Positions 1 through 7,421 of a DNA stretch of 12,992 nt are shown in pieces (the stretch's first letter is position 1; each line of letters opens with the position of its first letter). Source of the stretch: CAZVEV01 sp964625865 (GTDB lineage Bacteria; Planctomycetota; Phycisphaerae; SM23-33); assembly GCA_964625865.1 (NCBI GenBank), contig CAZVEV010000167.1:1-12992 (forward strand), in the 5' to 3' direction. The notes under the pieces were generated by a model. That model did not search any database. It was not told the DNA's origin and saw nothing but the letters and a program-made list of their open reading frames with translations. The translations under genes and the position numbers were made by a program.

Positions 1-997
1 CGGCCAGCGGTTCGTTCAGGACACTGCCGAAGCTCAGCGGCGTCAGGTCGCACGGGCAGACCTCGCCGGCGGCGTCGACGAACAGATGGTGGTACCCCGC
101 CCCGCAGCCGAACATCTCGTCGGATTCGAGATACGCGAAGCTCGCAACGGCGGGCCCGCCACGATGACGGTTTCGGGTCACATGGAAGTCCGCCAGGGCC
201 CGCATCTCCTCGTCGGTGAGCATGGCCGCCGCGCAGCCGGCCAGGGCGCCGGTGGCTACCGGGGCCAGCAGGCGAAACTCGCCGACGCCCCACTCGTTCG
301 CGAGGTCGTACATCCGCTCGATTTGCCCCCCTCGCAGCCTCTCGCGTGTGCCGACGGTCGAAACGGCGGTGTAAACGCCCGCGGCCTGGCAGGCCTCCAC
401 AGCGGCACGGGCCTCGTCAAACGAGTCGGCGGCTCCGCGCACCGTATCGTACTCCGCGGCGTCGGCCGACTCGATGCCCACCGTCACGCAGGCGACGTTG
501 GCGTCGGCCAACTCGCGTGCCCGCCTCTCATCGAGGTCGCGCCCCGTCGTGAAGACGATGGTCGCCATCTCCGGCCCCGCGGCGGCGACCAGGCGGGGCA
601 GGTCGTCGCGCAGCATCGGCTCGCCGCCGGTCAGCCCGAGGCTGCACGTGCCGAGCCCCTTGATCTGCTCGATCACGTCGAGCATCTGCTCGGTCGTCAT
701 CTCCCGGGCCGGGCGCCCCGCGTAGCTGCAATGCGGACAGCGAAACGGGCACCGGGGGGTGGCAGCGAGGTACGTCGAGAACGGCACGCGGGCCCGGGCG
801 ATGACCGCCGCGCAAAACCGGTCGAACGCCGGCGACGGATACGGCGGGAAGAAGGTATTGATCCGCGTCTGCCCGCCGAACCGGTGCGGCTTCTCGTTCC
901 GCATCTTCCGCCACAGATACCCCAGGTGCGAGACCGGCACGCGCCCGACCATCCGGGCGAACATGCGAAGGACGTGCAGGCGGGCGGCGAGAGTCAT
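1..997 (-). CDS. Radical SAM protein with SPASM-like C-terminus (3' end outside window)
   Basis: The frame is open from ATG at 997 to the left edge, giving 332 residues with no stop. The radical SAM cluster motif CPFRCPHC lies at residues 83-90 (C83, C87, C90), with F and H at the usual neighbouring positions. A GGEP motif, which in this superfamily contacts S-adenosylmethionine, is at residues 124-127. Near the edge, residues about 296-330 read like the start of a SPASM/twitch auxiliary cluster region: C298 in FGCGAGYHH, then C314 and C316 in GEVCPCD, then a conserved-looking FGSVLNEPL. About 80 residues precede the radical SAM core. The start is well fixed: ATG overlaps the stop of the upstream membrane protein gene (ATGA), so the two are probably translationally coupled. 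Known family members modify peptides or build cofactors; no precursor peptide is visible here, so the substrate is unknown. Confidence 0.9.
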   Translation of the reverse strand, partial: MTLAARLHVLRMFARMVGRVPVSHLGYLWRKMRNEKPHRFGGQTRINTFFPPYPSPAFDRFCAAVIARARVPFSTYLAATPRCPFRCPHCSYAGRPAREMTTEQMLDVIEQIKGLGTCSLGLTGGEPMLRDDLPRLVAAAGPEMATIVFTTGRDLDERRARELADANVACVTVGIESADAAEYDTVRGAADSFDEARAAVEACQAAGVYTAVSTVGTRERLRGGQIERMYDLANEWGVGEFRLLAPVATGALAGCAAAMLTDEEMRALADFHVTRNRHRGGPAVASFAYLESDEMFGCGAGYHHLFVDAAGEVCPCDLTPLSFGSVLNEPLA

Positions 998-1527
998 GGC
1001 GCCTTGTCCGCCGGGGCCGCGGCCGGATCGTCCATCGCATGCGACACCGCCACAGCAAGGATGACGGAGCAGATCAGTCCCGTCAGCGCGCCGGCGACGA
1101 CGCCACACAGTGCCCCGACGAGCGGCCATAACACGCTCCACCGCCCTGTCGCACAGCTCAGGGCGAGATGGACCAGTACACCGGCGCCCGTGCCGACCGC
1201 GACGCCGAACGGGATGCCGCGCATGAAGATCGACCGAGGCCGTGCAGGGTCGTTCTTCAACTCGCCGTAGAGACGTCCGACGACGAAGTGGCACCAGACC
1301 CAGCCCGCAGCCAGGCCGCAGGCACCACCGAGAATCGCCGGCAGTACCAGACTCAGCGGCACGCCGAGCATCGTGCCTTTGACCTTGTAGGGAATCCCCG
1401 ACAGAAGGCCCATGAATGCGCCGACGCCCGTCCCCGCCACACAGACCAGGAGGCGAACGATGACAAACGGTCGGACACGGACCTGTCGTTCGATCGGTTC
1501 GTCCGTCGGTTGCTCGATTTCGGTCAT
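994..1527 (-). CDS. Four-helix integral membrane protein, unknown function
   Basis: This encodes 177 residues starting at ATG 1527. The N-terminus is hydrophilic and acidic (MTEIEQPTDEPIERQ). Hydrophobic segments follow at about residues 20-45, 55-83, 103-124 and 132-165, rich in Gly/Ala/Val with GxxxG-type spacing, and the short C-terminal tail is Ala/Pro/Asp-rich. I do not recognise a family. The frame stays open upstream of this start to about 2250, but that extension is Arg-rich low-quality sequence antisense to the next gene, so the internal ATG after the predicted promoter is preferred. The ribosome site is weak (GGGA about 9 bases upstream). The stop overlaps the radical SAM start by four bases, so it may anchor, or act with, that enzyme at the membrane; this is inference from position only. 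Confidence 0.82.
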   Translation of the reverse strand: MTEIEQPTDEPIERQVRVRPFVIVRLLVCVAGTGVGAFMGLLSGIPYKVKGTMLGVPLSLVLPAILGGACGLAAGWVWCHFVVGRLYGELKNDPARPRSIFMRGIPFGVAVGTGAGVLVHLALSCATGRWSVLWPLVGALCGVVAGALTGLICSVILAVAVSHAMDDPAAAPADKAP

Positions 1528-1555
1528 GGATATCGTTCCCGGATACCGCAAATGG

Positions 1556-1585
1556 AGTATATCGCAACGAGGCGGAGTAAAACAA
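1556..1585 (-). promoter_or_regulatory. Predicted sigma70-type promoter for the membrane protein/radical SAM operon
   Basis: On the minus strand there is a -10 TATACT (1561-1556) and a -35 TTGTTT (1585-1580) separated by 18 bases. This puts the start of transcription near 1549, about 22 bases before the ATG. The -10 matches consensus in five of six bases, the -35 in only three. Confidence 0.45.
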
Positions 1586-1612
1586 CGTCCAAGGTCGAGT
1601 GACGTGTGTCCG

Positions 1613-1661
1613 GACAGGCAAACGCCCACAGGTTCCATCCTGTGGGGTATCCGCGAATGCG
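1613..1661. repeat. Dispersed hairpin repeat, copy 1
   Basis: A 24-base block (1613-1636) is identical to 9893-9916, and similarity continues with a few mismatches to 1661/9941. An 18-base core, CAAACGCCCACAGGTTCC, occurs a third time in inverted orientation at 10040-10023. Within copy 1 the sequence folds as CCCACAGG - TTCCAT - CCTGTGGG, an eight-pair stem with a six-base loop. It sits between the two predicted divergent promoters and upstream of both -35 boxes, so it is probably not in either leader RNA. A DNA-level role, such as protein binding or a small mobile repeat, is more likely than a riboswitch. Confidence 0.75.
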
Positions 1662-1693
1662 ATATCCGCCCGTGCGCTTGTTCCTTCGCATGG

Positions 1694-1722
1694 TTTTCAC
1701 AGTACCCCGGGACGTGTATGAT
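1694..1722 (+). promoter_or_regulatory. Predicted sigma70-type promoter for the HzsA-like gene
   Basis: There is a -35 TTTTCA (1694-1699) and a -10 TATGAT (1717-1722) with the ideal 17-base spacing. The region from about 1715 to 1735 is unusually AT-rich for this window. The start of transcription would be near 1729, giving a leader of about 70 bases. Confidence 0.55.
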
Positions 1723-1797
1723 GTTATATCTATCTCCGCTTAGCGATGCGCGGAGGCGAGTGCGAGAACTGACAAGACACCAGATCGGGAGTGACCC

Positions 1798-4791
1798 ATG
1801 CGTAGACAAGTGATGACGTGCGTGACGATCTGTGCGGTGGCGATGGCGGCGGCGGGCGCCGCGGCGGCGGGGTATGCGAAGAAGGCGACCTTCGCCGAGA
1901 CGGTCGTCGCCTCGCAGGCGGCGGCGGGCGGCGACCGCAACGCCGCGATCAAGCAGCACTGGCCGGCGATTCGACGCGACTTTCCCGTCGAGGCCGACTG
2001 GGTCATGCAGGACGCCGGCGGGGACCCGGCCAAGCTGCTGGTCGACGCCGACGCGGCGCTGGTCAAGGCCATGATCGCCCGCGCGGGGGACGAAGCGGGC
2101 AATCCGGCGGCGCTGAAGGAGCGCCTGCGGTCGGTCGGCGGCGACGGGCGGGCGGGGCTGGACCTGTACGTGGCTACCTGTCAGCAGCGGCGGGCCAAGC
2201 GCCTCCGCACCGTGCTGGCCAAGAGCCCGAAGATCGTCTTTACCAAGCACTACAACATGGGCGCCTCACACTACGCCTACACGGAGGGCCAGTCCGACGC
2301 GCAGGCCGAGCGCCACTTCCGCCCGGGCGGCGGACTGTTCCTTCTGGAGATGAATGGCACGGAGGGCAAGGTCCGGACACTGGTCGACGCGGGCCAGGGC
2401 GTGATCCGCGACCCGGACGTCTCGTACGACGGTAAGCGCGTGCTGTTCGCCTGGAAGAAATCCGACCGCAAGGACGACTACCACCTGTACGAGATGGAGA
2501 TCGCCTCGGGCAAGATCCGCCAACTGACGTCCGGGCTGGGCTACGCCGACTACGAATCCTGCTATCTGCCCAACGACAACATCCTGTTCAACTCGTCTCG
2601 CTGCGTGCAGATCGTCGACTGCTGGTGGACCGAGGTGAGCAACTTCTACCTGTGCGACAAGGACGGAAAGTACATGCGGCGGATAGGGTTCGACCAGGTC
2701 CACACGAACTACCCGACCGTGATGGACGACGGGCGCGTGATCTACACACGGTGGGACTACAACGACCGCGGCCAACTGTACCCCCAGCCGCTGTTCCAGA
2801 TGAACATCGACGGGACCGGCCAGACCGAGATGTACGGAAATAACTCGTGGTTCCCGACGACCATCGCTCACGCCCGCGGCCTGCCCGGGTCCAAGAAGAT
2901 CGTCGCGATCCTGACCGGTCACCACTCGCACCAGAAGGGCAAGCTGGCGATCATCGACCCCACCAAGGGCCGCCAGGAAGCCCAGGGCGTCCAGTTGATC
3001 GCCCCGGTCCGCGAGACCAAGGCCGTCAAGGTCGACGCGTACGGGCAAAACGGCGAGGCGTGGCAATACCCGTATCCGCTGAACGATCGCGAATTCCTGG
3101 TGACGTACTGTCCCCTGCCGGGCAGCAACCGGCGATACCCCGCACCGTTTGCGATCTACTACCAGGACATCGACGGGCGCCGCGAACTGCTGACCTCGGA
3201 CCCGAAACAGCCCTGCAGCCAGCCCGTGCCGCTGGCGGCGCGGACCAAGCCGACCCTGCGTCCCTCGCAGGTGGACTACCGCAAGAAAACGGGCACGTAC
3301 TACGTGCAGGACGTGTATTACGGGCCGGGCCTGAAGGGCATCGAGCGGGGCGTGGTCAAGACACTCCGCGTGGTGGCGCTGGAGTTCCGCGCCGCGGGCG
3401 TGGGGCGCAACGGCAATCGCGGTCCTGCCGGCGGGGCGCTGGTCTCCACGCCGGTGTCGGTGTCCAACGGCACGTGGGACGTCAAGCACGTCCTGGGCGA
3501 GACGCCGGTGTACCCGGACGGGTCGGCGATGTTCACCGTGCCGGCCCGCACGCCGGTCTACTTCCAACTGCTCGACGCCAAGGGCTATGCCGTCCAGTCC
3601 ATGCGGTCGTGGTCCACGCTTCAGCCGGGCGAGAAGTTCTCGTGCACCGGCTGTCACGAGGACAAGAACGAGGCCCCTCCGGGAAAGCAGACCCAGGCCA
3701 TGCGCCAGGGCGCCAAGGCGCTCGAACCGTTCTACGGCCCGGCGCGGGGCTTCAGCTTCGTCAAGGAGATCCAGCCGATCCTGGACAAGCACTGCATCAA
3801 GTGCCACAACGACCGGTCCAAGGTCATCCGCGTCTCGGCCCCGCGGAAAGGGGGCAGGAAAGTCAGCAAGGCCAGGCCCAAGGGCGCCGCGCCGATCTTC
3901 GAACTCGGCCAGTCGTGGCGATACACGGTCAAGAGGCCGTCGGGCAACTGGAACAGGGCGGGCTTCAATGACTCGAACTGGTCGTCGGGGCGGGGCGGGT
4001 TCGGCACGAAAGGAACGCCGGGACCGGCGGTCTGCACGAAGTGGAACACCAAGGAGATCTGGCTTCGTCGCACGTTCACGGTTCCGGCTGACGCGTTGAA
4101 GCGGAAGATGGGCTTTTGGCTGAGCCACGACGAGGACGTGGAGGTCCACATTAACGGCAAGCTGGCGGCCCGTCGCAACGGCCACACGACGGCGGCGTTC
4201 TGGCTGGAGATGGACGCCAGGGCTCGCGCGGCGGTCAAGGCGGGCGAAAACGTGATCGCCGTCCGGTGCAAGCAGACCACCGGCGGACAGTTCATCGACG
4301 TGGGACTGTACGCCGTGGGCATCCAGCCGGTGATCGCCAAGACGCCCGAGCCGGTCACCCCGGCGCCGGCCCAGAAGAAGAAGGCGTTCAGCCTGCTCGG
4401 GACACAGCAGGCTGACGGGGGCGCCCGGCGGATGTGGAGCGATTCGTACCTGGCCCTGACGCAGAAGGGCCGGCCCAACGAGATCGTCATGTGGCTGAAC
4501 GTGCAGTCGATCCCGCCGATGCTGCCCCCCTACTTCGCCGGGGCCGCCAAGAGCAAGCTGATGGCCATGCACGAGAAGGGCCACAACAATGTGAAGCTCT
4601 CCCGCGAAGAGATGGAGAAGCTCGCCTGCTGGATCGACCTGCTCGTGCCGTACTGCGGCGCGTACGACGAAGCCGGCGCCTGGTCCGCGGGCGACCAGGC
4701 CAAGCACGACCGCTACATGGCCAAGCGCAAGGCGATGGAAGAGATGGACCGCAAAAACATCGCCGCCTACATCAAAGCGGGGCAGCCGTAA
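1798..4791 (+). CDS. Exported HzsA-like beta-propeller di-haem cytochrome c with inserted jelly-roll domain
   Basis: This encodes 997 residues. ATG 1798 follows GGGAG by seven bases and opens a signal peptide (basic MRRQ, hydrophobic core, AAAA-G-Y cleavage region near residue 24-26). Residues about 145-470 form a PD40/TolB-like propeller with the family's characteristic blocks: NMGASHYAYTE, CYLPNDNILF, NYPTVMDDGRVIYTRWDY, and a HH followed by GKLAIIDP. The family's C-terminal cytochrome part begins about residue 560 (VYPDGSAMFTVPA). It carries haem sites C616-T-G-C619-H620 and C666-I-K-C669-H670. Residues about 703-841 are a galactose-binding-like beta-sandwich (SWRYTV...; FWLSHDEDVEVHINGK; VKAGENVIAVR), followed by a final cytochrome segment to residue 970. 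The protein resembles the hydrazine synthase alpha subunit and its planctomycete relatives, but no hzsB/hzsC-like gene adjoins it, so hydrazine synthesis is not implied. It is a likely periplasmic redox or binding protein of unknown substrate. Confidence 0.93.
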   Translation: MRRQVMTCVTICAVAMAAAGAAAAGYAKKATFAETVVASQAAAGGDRNAAIKQHWPAIRRDFPVEADWVMQDAGGDPAKLLVDADAALVKAMIARAGDEAGNPAALKERLRSVGGDGRAGLDLYVATCQQRRAKRLRTVLAKSPKIVFTKHYNMGASHYAYTEGQSDAQAERHFRPGGGLFLLEMNGTEGKVRTLVDAGQGVIRDPDVSYDGKRVLFAWKKSDRKDDYHLYEMEIASGKIRQLTSGLGYADYESCYLPNDNILFNSSRCVQIVDCWWTEVSNFYLCDKDGKYMRRIGFDQVHTNYPTVMDDGRVIYTRWDYNDRGQLYPQPLFQMNIDGTGQTEMYGNNSWFPTTIAHARGLPGSKKIVAILTGHHSHQKGKLAIIDPTKGRQEAQGVQLIAPVRETKAVKVDAYGQNGEAWQYPYPLNDREFLVTYCPLPGSNRRYPAPFAIYYQDIDGRRELLTSDPKQPCSQPVPLAARTKPTLRPSQVDYRKKTGTYYVQDVYYGPGLKGIERGVVKTLRVVALEFRAAGVGRNGNRGPAGGALVSTPVSVSNGTWDVKHVLGETPVYPDGSAMFTVPARTPVYFQLLDAKGYAVQSMRSWSTLQPGEKFSCTGCHEDKNEAPPGKQTQAMRQGAKALEPFYGPARGFSFVKEIQPILDKHCIKCHNDRSKVIRVSAPRKGGRKVSKARPKGAAPIFELGQSWRYTVKRPSGNWNRAGFNDSNWSSGRGGFGTKGTPGPAVCTKWNTKEIWLRRTFTVPADALKRKMGFWLSHDEDVEVHINGKLAARRNGHTTAAFWLEMDARARAAVKAGENVIAVRCKQTTGGQFIDVGLYAVGIQPVIAKTPEPVTPAPAQKKKAFSLLGTQQADGGARRMWSDSYLALTQKGRPNEIVMWLNVQSIPPMLPPYFAGAAKSKLMAMHEKGHNNVKLSREEMEKLACWIDLLVPYCGAYDEAGAWSAGDQAKHDRYMAKRKAMEEMDRKNIAAYIKAGQP

Positions 4792-4845
4792 GGCGCCCGC
4801 TTACGCCGATGCGGCGCCCCGTGGGCGCCGTGTGGACAGCGTCTT

Positions 4846-4892
4846 CGCGCCGTCCGTCGTTCCAACCGAACGGCGGACGGCGCGTTTGTGTT
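4846..4892 (+). terminator. Intrinsic terminator after the HzsA-like gene
   Basis: A 17-base arm (4846-4862) pairs with 4868-4884 with only one G-T wobble, around a five-base loop CAACC. It is followed by TTTGTGTT (4885-4892). It lies 55 bases past the stop codon. A smaller GC hairpin (GGCGCCC - CGT - GGGCGCC, 4813-4829) sits between the stop and this terminator. Confidence 0.8.
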
Positions 4893-4898
4893 CGCAAT

Positions 4899-5046
4899 GC
4901 ATCGTTTAGCGGTCGATCGTTAGATCGACGTTTACCCCGTCGCGCGAACAGATCGACGTTCGTCGGCGCACGAACGGTCCGGCGTTTGCGGTCCCGTCGC
5001 GTCGCGACGGGAAACGTCGATCTGACGATCGACCGCTAAACAATGC
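4899..5046. repeat. 148-bp palindromic element in convergent spacer
   Basis: The arms 4899-4933 and 5012-5046 are 35 bases each and match at 33 of 35 positions as inverted repeats. Inside them, CCCGTCGCG (4936-4944) pairs with CGCGACGGG (5003-5011). In the centre, CGTTCGT (4957-4963) pairs with ACGAACG (4970-4976) around a six-base loop. The motif AGATCGACGTT occurs directly twice (4922-4932, 4950-4960) and once inverted (5013-5023). The element lies between two converging transcription units and codes for nothing visible. It could be a MITE/REP-like unit or a structured RNA/cruciform. The remaining spacer (4792-5160) holds only the terminators on either side. Confidence 0.85.
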
Positions 5047-5093
5047 GTGCGGACGCGGTTTGCACGTACGTTGGAGAACCGCGGGCGCATAGA

Positions 5094-5127
5094 CAACGCG
5101 GCAGGATCCGAGGATCCCACCGCGTTG
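5094..5127 (-). terminator. Hairpin downstream of the dha operon, possible terminator
   Basis: CAACGCGG (5094-5101) pairs with CCGCGTTG (5120-5127). After a two-by-two internal loop, GGATCC (5104-5109) pairs with GGATCC (5112-5117) across a two-base loop. It starts 33 bases beyond the stop of the DUF1097-like gene on the minus strand. No U-tract follows on either strand, so termination would not be classical. Confidence 0.45.
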
Positions 5128-5160
5128 ATAGGTTACGTCAACCGTACCTGATCGCGACGG

Positions 5161-5769
5161 TTACTCTTCGCCCTCGGCGGGTGCTTCGTCAGCGGGCGCC
5201 GCGGCTTCGGCGGGCGCTTCGCCGGCGGCTTCAGCCTTGGCGGCAAGCATCGCTTCGTACTTGCCCCTGCCGATGACGGTCAGCACGCCGAAGATCATGC
5301 CCACGGTGCACGACAGCAGGCACGCAATGCCAACATCCAGATGACCCCATCCTGACTTCGCTGCGCCCTGCAGACCGGTCAGCCCGAAAAACGCGCCGGC
5401 CCCAACGAACCACGCAGGAATGAAGTCGAACCACGGCACGCGTTCGAAGCAGATAATCGGAACGACGAAGATCAGCACCGCAACCGGAGCCGCCAGCGTA
5501 CCCAGGAACGTCATGCTGCCGGCGGCTTCCATAATGATGGTCGACGCAACCGCACCGCCCAGATAGCCAAGGAACACCTTGGCTCCACCGGTGTAGGTGC
5601 AACCGGCCATGAAGTACATCGCCCAGGCCTGGAAGGCAATCCAGATCACGAAGTAGTTCTTGGCCTCGGCCAGTGCTTTGCCGAAGCCGAGGTCCACCAG
5701 CATGAGGATGAACGCGAGGACGGCGATCATCACCGGAATCATGAAAAACTGTTTGAACGTCAATTTCAT
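5161..5769 (-). CDS. DUF1097-like (YcdZ-type) membrane protein
   Basis: This encodes 202 residues; ATG 5769 is preceded by GGGAG six bases upstream. There are six predicted membrane helices at about residues 9-28, 38-58, 65-84, 88-108, 114-132 and 144-167. Then comes a 30-residue cytoplasmic or periplasmic tail made almost wholly of Ala, Glu and Pro (AEAAGEAPAE and similar). The pattern, including the Trp/Tyr/Cys-rich second helix and FIPAWFVGAGAFF before the last helix, resembles the DUF1097 family of small inner-membrane proteins such as YcdZ, whose function is unknown. It is the last gene of the operon, 27 bases after the aldolase stop. A role in moving the pathway's substrate or product is a guess from context. 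The acidic Ala/Pro tail is not typical and may be a lineage-specific extension. Confidence 0.8.
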   Translation of the reverse strand: MKLTFKQFFMIPVMIAVLAFILMLVDLGFGKALAEAKNYFVIWIAFQAWAMYFMAGCTYTGGAKVFLGYLGGAVASTIIMEAAGSMTFLGTLAAPVAVLIFVVPIICFERVPWFDFIPAWFVGAGAFFGLTGLQGAAKSGWGHLDVGIACLLSCTVGMIFGVLTVIGRGKYEAMLAAKAEAAGEAPAEAAAPADEAPAEGEE

Positions 5770-5796
5770 CTGTTGCTCCCAAGTAAGAGTAGAGGA

Positions 5797-6672
5797 CTAT
5801 TCGCTCTGCAGATCCTGGTACATCTGGTACGCCTGTTCGGGGGTTTCGTTGTCATGGACAACGGCGCGGACGGCTTTGATCATTGCGGCCGGGGCGTCGG
5901 CCTGGAAGATATTCCGGCCCATGTCGACGCCGAGGGCGCCCATATTCATCGCGGTATGGGCCATCTTCAGTGCGTCGAGTTCGGGCAGCTTTTTTCCGCC
6001 GGCGATGACGATCGGCACGGGGCAGGCGGCGACGACCTTCTCGAAGCCTTCTTCGCAGAAGTACGTCTTGACGACGTGGGCGCCGTTTTCCGCACAGACC
6101 CGCGAGGCCATCGCCAGGTATCGCGCGTCGCGCGTCAGTTCCTTGCCGACGGCCGTCACGCCCATCACGGGAATGCCATACTTACTGCCCATGTCCACGA
6201 GCTTCGTGAGGTTGCTGACCGTCAGCGCCTCGAACTTCCCGCCGACGGAGACCATCGCCGCCATCATCGAGGCGTTCAGCCGAATCGCCTCTTCGACGTC
6301 CATGATGACCTCTTCATTCAGTTCGGTCAGGACCGTCGAGCCGGCCGAGACGCGCAACGAGATGGGCGTGTTCGCCGTGGGGGGCACGACCTGTCGCAAT
6401 GCGCCCCGCGTGCACATGATGCAGTCGGCGTACTCGATCAGCGGCACGATCGTCAGGTCCATCCTCTCGAGGCCCGCCGTGGGGCCCAGGATGTACCCGT
6501 GGTCGAACGCCAGCATGACCGTACGTCCGGACTTCGGGTTGAAGACCCGCGACAGGCGGTCCTTCATGCCCCAGCCCAGCTCGTTGGAGCCTTTGAGATA
6601 GAACAATTGGCCCTCAACGGGTATGCCAACGCCAAATCGCGTTGCTTCGATATTTCCAGTCTCTTCAGGCAT
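5797..6672 (-). CDS. lsrF: LsrF-like class I aldolase/thiolase (DeoC/FbaB family)
   Basis: At 291 residues it is the same length as E. coli LsrF and is collinear with it. Recognisable blocks are KGSNELGWGMKDRLSR (27-42), FNPKSGRTVMLAFDHGY (44-60), CTRGALRQVVPP (87-98), VVKTYF with the presumed Schiff-base lysine K202 (E. coli K203 by my alignment), PVPIVIAGGKKLPE and GVDMGRNIFQ near the phosphate site. LsrF transfers acetyl from phosphorylated AI-2 product (3-hydroxy-5-phosphonooxypentane-2,4-dione) to CoA, leaving DHAP; relatives are true aldolases. No lsrABCDK, lsrG or lsrR is nearby, while a DHA-kinase pair is, so a phosphoketose aldolase role is as likely as AI-2 breakdown. ATG 6672 has AGGAAGGA about ten bases upstream. 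The family is clear, the substrate is not. Confidence 0.92.
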   Translation of the reverse strand: MPEETGNIEATRFGVGIPVEGQLFYLKGSNELGWGMKDRLSRVFNPKSGRTVMLAFDHGYILGPTAGLERMDLTIVPLIEYADCIMCTRGALRQVVPPTANTPISLRVSAGSTVLTELNEEVIMDVEEAIRLNASMMAAMVSVGGKFEALTVSNLTKLVDMGSKYGIPVMGVTAVGKELTRDARYLAMASRVCAENGAHVVKTYFCEEGFEKVVAACPVPIVIAGGKKLPELDALKMAHTAMNMGALGVDMGRNIFQADAPAAMIKAVRAVVHDNETPEQAYQMYQDLQSE

Positions 6673-6709
6673 CGTACGTCGTTCCTTCCTGCGTCATCAC
6701 AGCCGCGCC

Positions 6710-6734
6710 GGCCCGCTCCGCGGCGAAGCGGGCC
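6710..6734 (-). other. Intercistronic hairpin between dhaL and the lsrF-like gene
   Basis: GGCCCGCT (6710-6717) pairs perfectly with AGCGGGCC (6727-6734) around a nine-base loop, inside the 95-base gap between the two genes. It has no U-tract, so it may set mRNA stability or differential expression rather than end transcription. Confidence 0.4.
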
Positions 6735-6767
6735 CGGGCAGCCTGTCTATTCATCGTTGCCGTGTCG

Positions 6768-7406
6768 CTACCCGGTCAGGGCTTCACTGAAGCCTTTGAA
6801 CATCAGCGACATCGAGGTCGCGCCGGGGTCGACGTGTCCGATCACGCGGTCGCCGAGGTTTCGGGCTCGCCCGAACTTGGCGAGCATGTCCGAGGTGGCC
6901 GCGGCGCCCTGTGCGGCGGCCTCGGCGGCCGAAGCCATCGCCTCGTCAATGCCGGCCCCGCCGTCGGCGGCGGCCCGCAGGGCCCCCACCGCGGGGATCA
7001 GGGCGTCCATCATCGTCTTGTCGCCGACCTGGGCCTTGGACTGGACCGCCAGTTTGGCCAGCCCGGCCTCGAACATCCCGGCAAGACCGGCGGCGTCGAG
7101 GCTCTCCACACCGTCCAGCGCGCCGCTCATGCCCATCAGCAGCGACCCGACCAGCGGACCTGTCGACCCGCCGTCGATGCACATCGTGCCCCAGCCGGCT
7201 GCATGCATCAGGCCCTTGAGCGACTCGCCGTCCCATTCGTCGACGGCCTTGGCTATCGCGTTGACGGCCTTGACCATCGCCGAACCGTGGTCGCCGTCTC
7301 CGGTGGCCGCGTCCAGTTGGCAGAGCATGCTCTCGTTGTCTCGAATCTGCGTCACGGCGGCCGACAGCATGGCCGTCAGCTTCTCGCCACCAATCGTGTC
7401 CGTCAT
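6768..7406 (-). CDS. dhaL: Dihydroxyacetone-kinase-type phosphotransferase subunit DhaL
   Basis: This encodes 212 residues, close to E. coli DhaL (210). The nucleotide-binding loop LDAATGDGDHG (31-41) keeps the three aspartates D32, D37 and D39 that hold Mg-ADP/ATP in DhaL proteins. Other family blocks are GGSTGPLVGS, KAQVGDKTMMDAL and GRARNLGDRVIGHVDPGATS near the C-terminus. I chose ATG 7406 because GAGG lies seven bases upstream; a TTG two codons earlier would put that site only two bases away. DhaL transfers phosphate to substrate bound on DhaK. No PTS-type DhaM is visible, so it may use ATP directly or depend on a DhaM elsewhere. It is second in the operon, separated from dhaK by a 155-bp inverted-repeat element. 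Confidence 0.95.
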   Translation of the reverse strand: MTDTIGGEKLTAMLSAAVTQIRDNESMLCQLDAATGDGDHGSAMVKAVNAIAKAVDEWDGESLKGLMHAAGWGTMCIDGGSTGPLVGSLLMGMSGALDGVESLDAAGLAGMFEAGLAKLAVQSKAQVGDKTMMDALIPAVGALRAAADGGAGIDEAMASAAEAAAQGAAATSDMLAKFGRARNLGDRVIGHVDPGATSMSLMFKGFSEALTG

Positions 7407-7421
7407 GTCCAAACCTCAATC

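Noticed and set aside
86..1270. Plus-strand open frame opposite the radical SAM gene
   Set aside because: The minus strand carries CxxxCxxC, GGEP and an ATGA-coupled start; the plus frame is low-complexity Arg/Ala/Gly.
1613..1661. Riboswitch or RNA leader
   Set aside because: The repeat lies upstream of both predicted promoters, so it would not be in either leader, and it matches no riboswitch consensus I know.
1528..2250. N-terminal extension of the membrane protein frame
   Set aside because: The extension lies antisense to the HzsA-like signal peptide and across the divergent promoter region. The ATG at 1527 fits the predicted promoter.
2266..4707. Long open frame (813 codons) on the minus strand opposite the HzsA-like gene
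   Set aside because: Arg/Val/His-rich shadow of a GC-rich gene. The plus strand has a signal peptide, haem motifs and family blocks, while the minus frame has none.
1798..4791. True anammox hydrazine synthase
   Set aside because: Only an alpha-like protein is present, with an extra domain and no beta/gamma subunits, so only family similarity is claimed.
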